Shown: in pieces, positions 15,924 to 23,959 of the stretch
Position numbering within the stretch: position 1 is the stretch's first letter
Layout of the letters: every line of letters starts with the position of its first letter
DNA from: Methanogenium sp. MK-MG
GTDB lineage: Archaea > Halobacteriota > Methanomicrobia > Methanomicrobiales > Methanomicrobiaceae
DNA length: 51,210 nt
Reading direction: 5' to 3'
NCBI RefSeq assembly: GCF_009914725.1
Contig: NZ_JAAAWJ010000007.1
Coordinates: 1 to 51,210, forward strand
The notes under the pieces: model-generated
The model's database searches: none
The model's input: only the letters and a program-made list of their open reading frames with translations
Told to the model about the DNA's origin: nothing
Position numbers and translations under genes: made by a program

Positions 15924-16763
15924 TTATTTGGTCTGACCTGTGCTGATCACATTCTGCGTGATCCTGTCGAGGATTATCGCAATGATGACGATGCACAGCC
16001 CCGCCTCAAACCCACCACCGATATCAACCCGCTGGATACCCATCAGGACATTGAGCCCGAGACCCGCGGCCCCGATCATCGCCGCGATGACGGTCATCGA
16101 GAGGGCGAGCATGATGCACTGGTTGACACCTGCCATAATCGTAGGCAATGCAACCGGCAGCTGCACCTTCACGAGCTTCTGCCACCCGGTCGCCCCGAAG
16201 GCCTCGCTCACCTCTATGAGTTCTGTCGGGACCTGCCGGATACCGAGGTTGGTCAGGCGGATGGCAGGCGGCATTGCAAAGATGATGGTTGCAATCATCC
16301 CCGGCACATTCCCAAGGCCGAAGAAGATGACCGCAGGAATCAGGTAGACAAACGAAGGCATCGTCTGCATCAGGTCGAGTACGGGCCGAAGCACCATATT
16401 GACCGATGCGTAGCGTGAGGCGAGAATACCCAGGGGAATCGCGATTGCAAGTGTCACAAAGGTGGAGGTGAGGACAAGGGCAAGAGTCAGTATGGCCTCG
16501 GGCCAGAGGTCCAGGAGATAGATGAAGAGCAGCCCAAAGAGAGTTAAAAGCGCGATTTTAACGTTCTTTCTGGTAAGCACCCATGCAATAACAGCAAATA
16601 TGGCGATGAGAAGCAGGGGAGGGACGGCTGCCATCCCATCCTGGAAGCCGCTGACCAGCGTATCCATGGCCATAGTGATCCAGTCGAGCAGCCACCCGAA
16701 GGTCTCATTGATCCATTCGACGACCGCTTCAGCCGCCTCACCGACCGGGAGTATATCAGACAT
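15924..16763 (-). CDS. opuAB: Glycine betaine ABC transporter permease
   Basis: Integral membrane subunit of the betaine importer, 279 residues. It has a hydrophilic N-terminal stretch of about 45 residues, then about six or seven membrane helices. The ProW/OpuAB coupling-loop pattern is visible in GIRQVPTELIEVSEAFGATGWQKLVKVQLP, of which EAFGATGWQ-x6-QLP is the EAA-type loop that contacts the ATPase. Its ATG overlaps the ATPase stop by one base (TAATG), showing translational coupling. A broken second copy of its 3' end lies between the two binding-protein genes. Confidence 0.93.
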   Translation of the reverse strand: MSDILPVGEAAEAVVEWINETFGWLLDWITMAMDTLVSGFQDGMAAVPPLLLIAIFAVIAWVLTRKNVKIALLTLFGLLFIYLLDLWPEAILTLALVLTSTFVTLAIAIPLGILASRYASVNMVLRPVLDLMQTMPSFVYLIPAVIFFGLGNVPGMIATIIFAMPPAIRLTNLGIRQVPTELIEVSEAFGATGWQKLVKVQLPVALPTIMAGVNQCIMLALSMTVIAAMIGAAGLGLNVLMGIQRVDIGGGFEAGLCIVIIAIILDRITQNVISTGQTK

Positions 16764-17983
16764 TATACCTCAACCTCCAGCCGGGCAAGGCCTGCAAGCA
16801 GCGATCCCCGCACAATAAGCCCCTTTATTCTTCCTTCAGTGTCAAGAACCGCCACCGGATAGGCAGTCTCCGCCATAATCGGCATCAGTTCCTGTGCCGG
16901 GGTGTCCAGCTCGACCGTGGGACTGTCAGTCACCATCACATCCCGGAGGGGTATTTCACGTTTCTTGGCTTCAACGGCACCGTCTACGGTCACAAGGCCA
17001 CGGAACACACGGTCCTTTCCCGCAACGAATATGCTGGAGATACCATACTCCTCCATCAGGCGAAGCGCATTTCTTGGCCCGGAATCCGGGAGTAACAGTG
17101 GTTCGGGACGTTTCATCACGTCCTTTGATACAAGCACACGGGAGAGGTTGACATCTTCAACAAACCGTTCCACATAATCACAGCTGGGGTTCTGCAGGAG
17201 ATCCTCTGCGGTCCCGATCTGGGCGATGACCCCGTCCTTCATGAGCGCAATCCGGTCCCCGAGCTTGAGGGCCTCATCCAGATCATGACTGACGAAGATG
17301 ATCGTCTTGTTCAGCCGTGCCTGAAGTTCAATGAGTTCATCCTGCATATCACGGCGGATCATGGGGTCAAGTGCGCTGAACGCCTCATCCATCAGAAGGA
17401 TATCTGCATCGCTCGCAAGGGCCCGGGCCAGACCTACCCGCTGCTGCATACCACCGGAGAGCCCGGATGGATAACTCTCCTCATACCCGGAGAGCCCGAC
17501 AAGGTCTATTGCCTCCCTCGCCTTCTGTTCACGCTCTTCGAGCGGGATACCCTGTATTTCAAGGCCGAAGGCCACGTTTTCCAGTATCGTCCGGTGGGGC
17601 AGGAGGGCAAAGCCCTGGAAGATCATGCCAATCTTCGTGCGCCGCACCTGCCTGAGTTCGTCCGCGTTCATCGCGACGATATTCACACCGTCTATCTCAA
17701 CAGCCCCGCTGGTCGGTTCGATAAGCCGGTTGATGCACCGCAGAAGGGTTGACTTTCCGCAGCCGGAAAGACCCATGAGAACGAACAGTTCGCCCTCGTA
17801 GACATCAAAAGAGAGGGACCGGAGCGCAACATTCTGCTGCGTCTCCTCAAAAATCTCCTGCTTTTTCTTCCCCTGGTCAACAAGGCGAAGGGCATCCTCA
17901 GGACGTTTACCGAAAATTTTCGTAAGGTTTCTGACACTGACTTTGATATTTTTATGTATGTCTTCTTCCTGGGTTTCTTCCAT
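16763..17983 (-). CDS. opuAA: Glycine betaine ABC transporter ATPase with CBS pair
   Basis: Energising subunit of the osmoprotectant importer, about 406 residues from the chosen ATG (MEETQEEDI). Walker A is GLSGCGKST, the signature is LSGGMQQR, Walker B is LLMDEAFSALDP, and the switch His lies in VSHDLDEA. The C-terminal 130 residues form two CBS motifs (DVMKRPEPLLLP and DVMVTDSPTVEL). In OpuA-type transporters these sense ionic strength or cyclic dinucleotides. I prefer this start because GGAG lies about ten bases ahead and the N-terminus then fits ProV/OpuAA; twelve extra codons are possible upstream. It is first in the operon and preceded by a large inverted repeat. Confidence 0.93.
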   Translation of the reverse strand: MEETQEEDIHKNIKVSVRNLTKIFGKRPEDALRLVDQGKKKQEIFEETQQNVALRSLSFDVYEGELFVLMGLSGCGKSTLLRCINRLIEPTSGAVEIDGVNIVAMNADELRQVRRTKIGMIFQGFALLPHRTILENVAFGLEIQGIPLEEREQKAREAIDLVGLSGYEESYPSGLSGGMQQRVGLARALASDADILLMDEAFSALDPMIRRDMQDELIELQARLNKTIIFVSHDLDEALKLGDRIALMKDGVIAQIGTAEDLLQNPSCDYVERFVEDVNLSRVLVSKDVMKRPEPLLLPDSGPRNALRLMEEYGISSIFVAGKDRVFRGLVTVDGAVEAKKREIPLRDVMVTDSPTVELDTPAQELMPIMAETAYPVAVLDTEGRIKGLIVRGSLLAGLARLEVEV

Positions 17984-18001
17984 GAAATGGCAACTCCGAA
18001 A

Positions 18002-18033
18002 AATTCGGGCAATTGCCAAGGCAATCCCGAATT
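18002..18033 (-). promoter_or_regulatory. Large inverted repeat at the betaine-operon promoter
   Basis: AATTCGGG-CA-ATTGCC, two A residues, then GGCAAT-CCCGAATT: 14-base arms that match completely apart from a two-base insertion. On the minus strand it lies 19-50 bases before the ATPase ATG and just downstream of a TATA-like TTTATGTAA (about 18034-18042). It would thus cover the transcription start or leader. An operator for an osmo-regulator, or a leader hairpin, is likely. Confidence 0.65.
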
Positions 18034-18248
18034 ACATAAACCTTTTTGTAATACAGTCACTTGAATGGTTGGGTCGCCACAAAGTGGGTGCCTAATGTCC
18101 CAGAACAATATATGCATTTCGGCCCACCAACGATATGGTGCAGGAACAATTCCCCTCACCTCCCGTCAGGCGCGCAGATTACCCAGCCGCCAACCATTAT
18201 CCCCTTCCCCATCCCACCATACAGTATAACACGGGAGAAATACCCTTC

Positions 18249-18791
18249 ATGACCACCACTGAGATTAAAATCACCACCAACCGCATCCCGGTCCTCATCG
18301 GGAAAGGCGGAAAAACCAAACGCGATATTGAAAAAAAGACCGGCACCAAACTTACCATCGATTCTGATGATGGTCTTGTCGGAATCGAAGGGGAGGATGC
18401 CATCGCGGTCCTGCGGACAACAGAGATGGTGCGTGCCATCAACCGGGGATTCTCACCCGAACGGGCCGCCACCATCTTCGAGGATGAGGATATGATGCTT
18501 GACATCCTGGACCTCTCCAGCGTCTGCACCACGCCAAAGCAGATGGAGCGTCTCCGGGGCAGGATCATCGGCAAGGAAGGACGGGCACGTGAACAGATCG
18601 AGGATATGAGCGGTGCCATCCTCTCAGTCCAGGGCAAGACCGTCGCCATCATCGGCATGATCGACCAGGTGAAGAATGCCCGGACCGCAGTTGAGATGCT
18701 GGTGGAAGGTCTCCCGCATGCGACCGTCTTCTCTTTTCTGGACCGCAAGAAGAAAGAGGCCAAGTTCGACATGCTCGACTATTATTACTGA
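18249..18791 (+). CDS. Double KH-domain RNA-binding protein (Dim2/Pno1-like)
   Basis: A 180-residue RNA-binding protein of the archaeal Dim2/Pno1/Krr1-like type that assists 16S rRNA maturation with Rio1. Two KH modules are seen, with GxxG loops IGKGGKTK (about residue 17) and IIGKEGRAR (about 104). The start is the ATG of MTTTEIKITT, with GGGAGA about 12 bases ahead; 38 upstream in-frame codons are Pro-rich and overlap the divergent promoter region. Its usual partner rio1 is about 5 kb to the left, beyond the inserted transporter genes. Confidence 0.9.
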   Translation: MTTTEIKITTNRIPVLIGKGGKTKRDIEKKTGTKLTIDSDDGLVGIEGEDAIAVLRTTEMVRAINRGFSPERAATIFEDEDMMLDILDLSSVCTTPKQMERLRGRIIGKEGRAREQIEDMSGAILSVQGKTVAIIGMIDQVKNARTAVEMLVEGLPHATVFSFLDRKKKEAKFDMLDYYY

Positions 18792-18877
18792 CCAAACCCC
18801 CGTCACATATATTTTGAGAACGGCATATCCCGTAAAGAACACATGAATCCCTGAAAGCTACAGGATTAAATGGATGA

Positions 18878-18890
18878 TTTCCACTGGAAC
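18878..18890 (-). promoter_or_regulatory. ORB-core-like sequence upstream of hel308
   Basis: TTTCCACTGGAAC, identical over 13 bases to the core of the origin-recognition-box site at 50785-50797. No G-run accompanies it. It lies about 70-85 bases before the hel308 start. It may bind Orc1/Cdc6, or be chance. Confidence 0.4.
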
Positions 18891-18961
18891 ATATATGCCC
18901 GTTTTCTGCCCGTTTAAGGTGAATAAAGAAATAAGATCTGTTTTACACAGGAAAAGAAGGG

Positions 18962-21238
18962 GTGACCGTGCACTTTTCTGAATTACCACTGCCTGAAAAG
19001 TTTATTCAGCATTATAAAGAGAGAGGTATCGAATCTCTCTACCCGCCCCAGGATGAGTGCATTGCAGCAGGCCTTCTGGACGGAGCGGATCTGCTGATCG
19101 CCATCCCCACCGCATCCGGCAAAACACTGATTGCCGAGATGGCGATGCAGGCCACCATCGCACGGGGCGGCATGTGCCTCTACATCGTACCTCTGAAGGC
19201 GCTTGCGACCGAGAAGGCCCGTGAATTTGCAGGCAAGGGCGCTGCAATCGGTGTCGCCACCGGGGACTACGACCAGAAGGAGAAACGCCTTGGTGCAAAC
19301 GACATCGTCATCGCCACATCAGAGAAGGTGGACTCACTCCTTAGAAACGGTGCTCCATGGCTCTCTCAGGTCACCTGCCTCGTGGTCGATGAGGTGCACC
19401 TTATCGATGACGAATCCCGCGGGCCCACCCTTGAGATGGTGATCACCAAACTGCGGCATGCCTCCCCCGACATGCAGGTGATCGGCCTCTCTGCCACCAT
19501 CGGCAACCCGAAGAAACTCGCCGGGTGGCTGGGTGCTGACCTCATCACCTCAGACTGGCGTCCGGTAGATCTCAGGGAAGGCATCTGCTACCACAATACC
19601 ATCTACTTTGCCGATGAGGAGAAGAAAATCCCCGCTCCTGCGAAGACTGAGGATATCAATCTGCTCCTTGACTGTGTGGCAGACGGGGGCCAGTGCCTTG
19701 TCTTTGTCTCATCCCGGCGCAATGCTGAGGGTTATGCGAAACGGGCGGCTTCAGCCCTCAAATGTGAAGATGCGGCACTGGACAGTATTGCAGAGAAACT
19801 GGAGGCGGCTGCGGAGACCGATATGGGCCGGGTGCTTGCCGCCTGTGTCAAAAACGGTGCGGCATTCCACCATGCCGGTATGAACCGGATACAGCGGACG
19901 CTGGTCGAGGAGGGCTTCAGGAACGGGTTTATTAAATCCATCTCCTCAACTCCCACACTCGCAGCAGGCCTGAACCTCCCGGCCCGCCGGGTGATCATCC
20001 GTGACTACCTCCGCTACTCAGGGGGAGAGGGGATGCAGCCGATACCGGTGCGGGAATACCGGCAGATGGCAGGGAGAGCCGGACGACCGCATCTGGACCC
20101 CTACGGCGAGGCCATTCTCATTGCAAAGGCCGAATACGCGGTGAACAATCTGCACGAGGAGTATGTGGAGGCACCTGACGAGGATGTCAGGTCACGCTGC
20201 GGGGAACCGGGTGTCCTCACCGCACACATACTCTCACTCGTCGCAACCGGGTATGCCCGGTCCCGCGATGACCTGATGGCATTTCTGGAGAAGACTCTCT
20301 ACGCATACCAGCACACCGGCAAACGGGCACTCAACCGCACACTGGACGATGCCCTCGCATTTCTCACCGATGCAGAGATGCTGACCAACCTCTCCGGCAT
20401 GCTGCATGCAACCGAATACGGTGACCTGACAAGCAGACTCTATATTGACCCGCATTCAGCCGAAATAATCACAACAGCCCTCCGGGAAGAAGGGGAACTC
20501 ACCGACCTCGCCCTCCTCCAGCTGCTCTGCATGACACCCGACATGTTTACGCTCTATGTCAAAAATAACGACGTCGGCATGCTCGAGAAGTTCTTCTATG
20601 AGCATGAGGAGGAGTTCAGGACCGAGTTCACCTATGACGACATGGAGGATTTCTTCCGCAGCCTCAAGACCGCGATGCTCCTCTCTGACTGGACGGACGA
20701 ACTGGGTGACGATACCATATGCACCCGCTACGGTGTCGGGCCGGGCGACATCTACAATGCAGTACAGGGAATCGGCTGGCTGCTGCACGCCTCCGGAAGG
20801 CTGGCTCGCCTCGTGGCCCCCGAACAGCGTGACATGGTGGAGGAGACCACACTCCGGGTCCGCCACGGTATCCGGCATGAACTGATCCCCCTGGTGCGGG
20901 TCAAAGGCATCGGCCGCGTACGGGCACGACGGCTCTTTAACAATGGCATCACCGGCCCGGAAGCACTTGCCGCAGCAGACCCCGCCGTTGTCGGCCGGAT
21001 CGTGGGCGGCAAGACCGCAGAAAGCATCATCCGGGCAGCCAAAGCTGCGAGACGGGGAAGCAGCCGCAGGGATATCATATCCGAACGAACGGCCGCACGG
21101 GACAGCGTCAGCCCTTCAGAAGACCGGCACGACAACACACCAGCAGGAAAAATGAAAGAAGAGAACGATACAGGAAATAATGGAGATTCCGGGGCACAAC
21201 GCACCCTCTTCTCATTCGGGGGGAAGACCGGTGAATGA
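18962..21238 (+). CDS. hel308: Hel308-type superfamily 2 DNA helicase
   Basis: A 3'-to-5' DNA helicase acting at stalled forks and in recombination, 758 residues. Motif I is PTASGKT at 49-55, motif II DEVH at 143-146, motif III GLSATIGN near 175-182 and motif VI QMAGRAGRP. The winged-helix and ratchet domains follow, then a helix-hairpin-helix (VKGIGRVRARRLFNNGI). The last 70 residues are polar and disordered and end in a PCNA-binding-like Q-RTL-FSF (Q746-F752). The start is a GTG; a second GTG two codons later is equally possible. The cgi121 gene follows without a gap. Confidence 0.95.
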   Translation: MTVHFSELPLPEKFIQHYKERGIESLYPPQDECIAAGLLDGADLLIAIPTASGKTLIAEMAMQATIARGGMCLYIVPLKALATEKAREFAGKGAAIGVATGDYDQKEKRLGANDIVIATSEKVDSLLRNGAPWLSQVTCLVVDEVHLIDDESRGPTLEMVITKLRHASPDMQVIGLSATIGNPKKLAGWLGADLITSDWRPVDLREGICYHNTIYFADEEKKIPAPAKTEDINLLLDCVADGGQCLVFVSSRRNAEGYAKRAASALKCEDAALDSIAEKLEAAAETDMGRVLAACVKNGAAFHHAGMNRIQRTLVEEGFRNGFIKSISSTPTLAAGLNLPARRVIIRDYLRYSGGEGMQPIPVREYRQMAGRAGRPHLDPYGEAILIAKAEYAVNNLHEEYVEAPDEDVRSRCGEPGVLTAHILSLVATGYARSRDDLMAFLEKTLYAYQHTGKRALNRTLDDALAFLTDAEMLTNLSGMLHATEYGDLTSRLYIDPHSAEIITTALREEGELTDLALLQLLCMTPDMFTLYVKNNDVGMLEKFFYEHEEEFRTEFTYDDMEDFFRSLKTAMLLSDWTDELGDDTICTRYGVGPGDIYNAVQGIGWLLHASGRLARLVAPEQRDMVEETTLRVRHGIRHELIPLVRVKGIGRVRARRLFNNGITGPEALAAADPAVVGRIVGGKTAESIIRAAKAARRGSSRRDIISERTAARDSVSPSEDRHDNTPAGKMKEENDTGNNGDSGAQRTLFSFGGKTGE

Positions 21239-21254
21239 CACAGCCGGCCCCATC

Positions 21255-21788
21255 ATGCCCCCATACCACCTCACCTACGCCGATGCAGAGATCACCGACA
21301 TCCCCGCCTTTCTTGCGGCCGTGCATACCACAGCCGGAAATCTCGGTGCACACACCCGCATCATCTGTATCAATGCAGACAGGGTCGCCGGCCGCCTGCA
21401 CATAACGACCGCCCTGGCCCATGCCTGCCGGACCTGGTTTACAGATAAGAACCCCATCGCCCGGTCCTTTGAGATGGAGGTCCTCCTCTGGGTGGCGGCA
21501 GGCCGACAGACAAGTGTTGCCGCCCGGTTCGGAGCACAGAAAGGGACGATGCCCCTCTGGGTTGTGGTGGTGGCAGCAGAGGAGAGTCCAACAGCAGAGA
21601 TCGCCCGTCTGCCCGGGCTTACCCTGTATCCCGCCCCCCCTGCGACAGCAGAGGAGATGGGTGCAGAGAAGCAGGCACGCCTGATGCAGGACTTCTCCAT
21701 CAGTGAGGCAGAACTTTCGACCGTCGGCCTGAAACGACTCCCTGAACTTGTCGCAGAACGGGTCGCCCTCTCTGCCGTGTACCGTTAG
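21255..21788 (+). CDS. cgi121: KEOPS complex subunit Cgi121
   Basis: Small subunit of the KEOPS complex, which makes the N6-threonylcarbamoyl-adenosine at position 37 of tRNAs. Cgi121 binds the tRNA 3' CCA end and stimulates the Bud32 kinase. About 177 residues from the ATG of MPPYHLTYAD. The family stretch RSFEMEVLLWVAAGRQTS is clear, as is the C-terminal acidic helix pattern. An alternative GTG at 21231 overlaps the hel308 stop and has a G-rich run eight bases ahead, so coupling to hel308 is possible. The pairing with a repair helicase rather than other KEOPS genes is notable. Confidence 0.85.
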   Translation: MPPYHLTYADAEITDIPAFLAAVHTTAGNLGAHTRIICINADRVAGRLHITTALAHACRTWFTDKNPIARSFEMEVLLWVAAGRQTSVAARFGAQKGTMPLWVVVVAAEESPTAEIARLPGLTLYPAPPATAEEMGAEKQARLMQDFSISEAELSTVGLKRLPELVAERVALSAVYR

Positions 21789-21838
21789 GTGCACGAACGG
21801 AATTATTTTTTACCCGGCACTCCATATCACCACTATTC

Positions 21839-22243
21839 ATGGATCTCTCCCGTCTCTGCTCAGTGGCCGTGCGGGCCGTCTCCATCAAAAGCATATCTCC
21901 TGCATCCATCGGAGGAACCGTAACGGTCGCCGTCACCTCCCGTGCACCAGCCCGGCTGACCCTTTCAGAGGTCAGGTTTGACGTACTCCCCGCTGACGCA
22001 ACGCCTGAACGGCCCATCATCCACGGCTGGGCCGAGAACGTCAGTCTGGGTGCCTATTCCACCACCGAGGTGTCGGTGCCGGTTACCATCACCTCAGCAG
22101 AGGCCGTCCGCTTCCTCACCCATGCCCTGACCCGTGACATGGACGCCCGTGTCCGGGGTACAGCGAAGATAGATGCCTATCTCTCCGAGATCATTATTCC
22201 GTTTGACGAAGTGGTCACTGTACCGTCCCTCCTGATGAGGTGA
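21839..22243 (+). CDS. LEA14/WHy-domain-like small protein
   Basis: A 134-residue protein predicted to be one beta-sandwich. The pattern of alternating strands (VRAVSIKSIS, GTVTVAVTS, LTLSEVRFDV), the mid-protein SVPVTITSAEAVRFL and the closing GTAKIDAYLSEIIIPFDE match the LEA type-2 (water-stress, WHy) domain found in archaea. No signal or membrane segment is visible, so it is probably cytoplasmic. Such domains are linked to desiccation and osmotic stress, which would fit the osmoprotectant transporter in this region, but no operon link is visible. Confidence 0.65.
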   Translation: MDLSRLCSVAVRAVSIKSISPASIGGTVTVAVTSRAPARLTLSEVRFDVLPADATPERPIIHGWAENVSLGAYSTTEVSVPVTITSAEAVRFLTHALTRDMDARVRGTAKIDAYLSEIIIPFDEVVTVPSLLMR

Positions 22244-22416
22244 CCGGTGAATTCCTGCCATACATAATTTTTTGCCTCATGAAAATATGACCCCGCGCTC
22301 TTCTCTTCGCCATTCTCTCAGTGGCTGCAGGTGCAGGCATCCACCTCACCTGACACCCGTCACATGAAACAACACGTGCCATTATTACAGACAAATGAGA
22401 ATATCTCCCGGATATT

Positions 22417-22707
22417 ATGGCAGGAACACGAGGACACTTTGAGAAAGGCGTATGGGTGGAAGAACCGATACCGGGCGAAGAAGAAAAGACAGCACCTGAG
22501 GTCAATGTCCAGGAGACACTGAATGCAGCCCGTAAATCTGTCTCCCGGGCAGTGAGCGATGTAAAGATCCTCGGAAAGACCCTCTTCGGTACCAAAAACG
22601 GACGGGACCACCTGGAAAAGGAAGCGGCAAAGGCCGGAGAGAAGATGGAGAAGGCAATCAACGAGGCCGTTGAAGACGCACGGAAGAGACTGAAAAAGAC
22701 GGAATGA
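22417..22707 (+). CDS. Small charged helical protein, unknown
   Basis: A 96-residue protein, very rich in K and E. The first 30 residues are acidic and probably disordered; residues 30-96 form one or two long amphipathic helices (NAARKSVSRAVSDV, then KEAAKAGEKMEKAINEAVEDARKRL). No Cys, membrane segment or known motif is visible. The heptad-like Ala spacing recalls phasin- or apolipoprotein-like surface helices, but this is only a resemblance. It stands alone between the LEA14-like and PGF-CTERM genes, with a T-rich run after the stop. Confidence 0.6.
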   Translation: MAGTRGHFEKGVWVEEPIPGEEEKTAPEVNVQETLNAARKSVSRAVSDVKILGKTLFGTKNGRDHLEKEAAKAGEKMEKAINEAVEDARKRLKKTE

Positions 22708-22991
22708 TTCACATCTTTTTTGCCTGTTCTGCTCATCCGTGGTTCACAGAAACAGGATGCGACCGGGAGTTTCCCGGATAATAATCCCTGACCGGAGATA
22801 CAGACACCATACCTGTGCATTCCCGGATGTCTGTTATCCTTCAGCAGGTCTATACAGAAACGGCCGTATCGACCGAACCGCGGAGAGCGTCGCAATATTT
22901 CCATCCCGGCCAAAACCAGCACCCAAGGTTATTATAGAGAGGGGTAGTATTGGAAGAACACCACAGGACCGGAGGCAACGTACTGCCCCGT

Positions 22992-22998
22992 GGAGGTG
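22992..22998 (+). promoter_or_regulatory. Shine-Dalgarno site supporting a TTG start
   Basis: GGAGGTG, seven bases before the TTG at 23006. It is a near-perfect complement to the 16S 3' end and settles the start of the PGF-CTERM protein. Confidence 0.75.
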
Positions 22999-23005
22999 TG
23001 TTATA

Positions 23006-23890
23006 TTGACAAAACGATATATAATGACAGTCCTGATCATCTGTCTCATTGCAATGTGTATGGTGATGCCCGCAGTGGCAGTTGAACTGGAAGAGACGTA
23101 TCTGGGAGAAGTAACGAAGGCGGATAAGGCGACAGGCGCACTTGATGTGAAGGTCTCCGCAAAGTGGGACGGAAAGCAGTTTGCACCGGTCGACCCGGTG
23201 ACCATCTCCGGTACCTCAACATTTGATCTGCTCTTTGACAACATCAAACAGAGTGATGAGGTGGTCGGCACCCTGATGGGCAGCGAACAATGGATCGCAG
23301 TCGGCCTTGTCGGGTCAAAACAGTCCACCCAGAAACAGTTGCTCTGGATGGCCGGCGACCCGAACGCCATGATCTCACCGTTCGTCGGCAGCTACAGGGT
23401 ATCGTATAACGCAACGCCGAATTGTGACTCATGCATCGGGTCAGTCTGCTATGCCCGGTCGGTGGACGTGACGGTTACAACCGTCGGGTATGACGCAAAC
23501 GGCAAGGAGTACACAGTAGCAGATGTCGGAACACATACCCTGCTGCCAGCGGATACATGGAATACAGAAAAGAAAGAAAACCAGCAATATCTGGAGATCC
23601 TCTTCATGAAAGGTGAGGCCCCTGCATCGGCCTGCCCGGAGAGCGGGATGATTGTAGGCCCGCAGGCAGTCTCTGAGTTCTTCATCAGGTCGGTGAATGT
23701 CGCGTCTGCTGTGCCCACCACAACCCCAACGGTCGTGGAAGAGACGACTGCCGTGCCGGCAACACTGCCTGAAACAGCAGCCACACCCCCCTCAACCACA
23801 GCCGCACCAGCCCCCACACCGGTTCCCGGCTTCGGGATGATGGCAGCGATTCTCGGCTCTGCCGCAGCACTGGTGGTTATCCGCCGGTAA
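23006..23890 (+). CDS. Exported PGF-CTERM surface protein
   Basis: About 294 residues from a TTG codon. A signal peptide (KRYIMTVLIICLIAMCMVMPAVA) is followed by a 200-residue beta-rich domain with paired cysteines (CDSCIGSVC). A Thr/Pro-rich linker and the C-terminal tripartite signal come last: PGFG, hydrophobic helix, RR. That tail is the archaeosortase A (PGF-CTERM) recognition signal, so the protein should be cleaved and lipid-linked at the cell surface. A longer frame extends 89 codons upstream, but its residues are Arg/Pro-rich and it would swallow the strong ribosome-binding site. The domain has a surface-layer-associated look common in methanogens; its function is unknown. Confidence 0.85.
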   Translation: MTKRYIMTVLIICLIAMCMVMPAVAVELEETYLGEVTKADKATGALDVKVSAKWDGKQFAPVDPVTISGTSTFDLLFDNIKQSDEVVGTLMGSEQWIAVGLVGSKQSTQKQLLWMAGDPNAMISPFVGSYRVSYNATPNCDSCIGSVCYARSVDVTVTTVGYDANGKEYTVADVGTHTLLPADTWNTEKKENQQYLEILFMKGEAPASACPESGMIVGPQAVSEFFIRSVNVASAVPTTTPTVVEETTAVPATLPETAATPPSTTAAPAPTPVPGFGMMAAILGSAAALVVIRR

Positions 23891-23894
23891 CTTC

Positions 23895-23901
23895 TTTTTT
23901 T
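23895..23901 (+). terminator. T-run terminator
   Basis: Seven T residues right after the stop of the PGF-CTERM gene, as in T-rich archaeal terminators. Confidence 0.4.
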
Positions 23902-23959
23902 CTGCGCCCGCCGCTTTCCGTAAAGAGTATTTTGTCCGGTTATCCAATATACAGGACAT

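Noticed and set aside
20456-20878. 140-codon antisense frame inside hel308
   Set aside because: Shadow of a strongly coding helicase gene; the residues mirror its codon bias and match no family.
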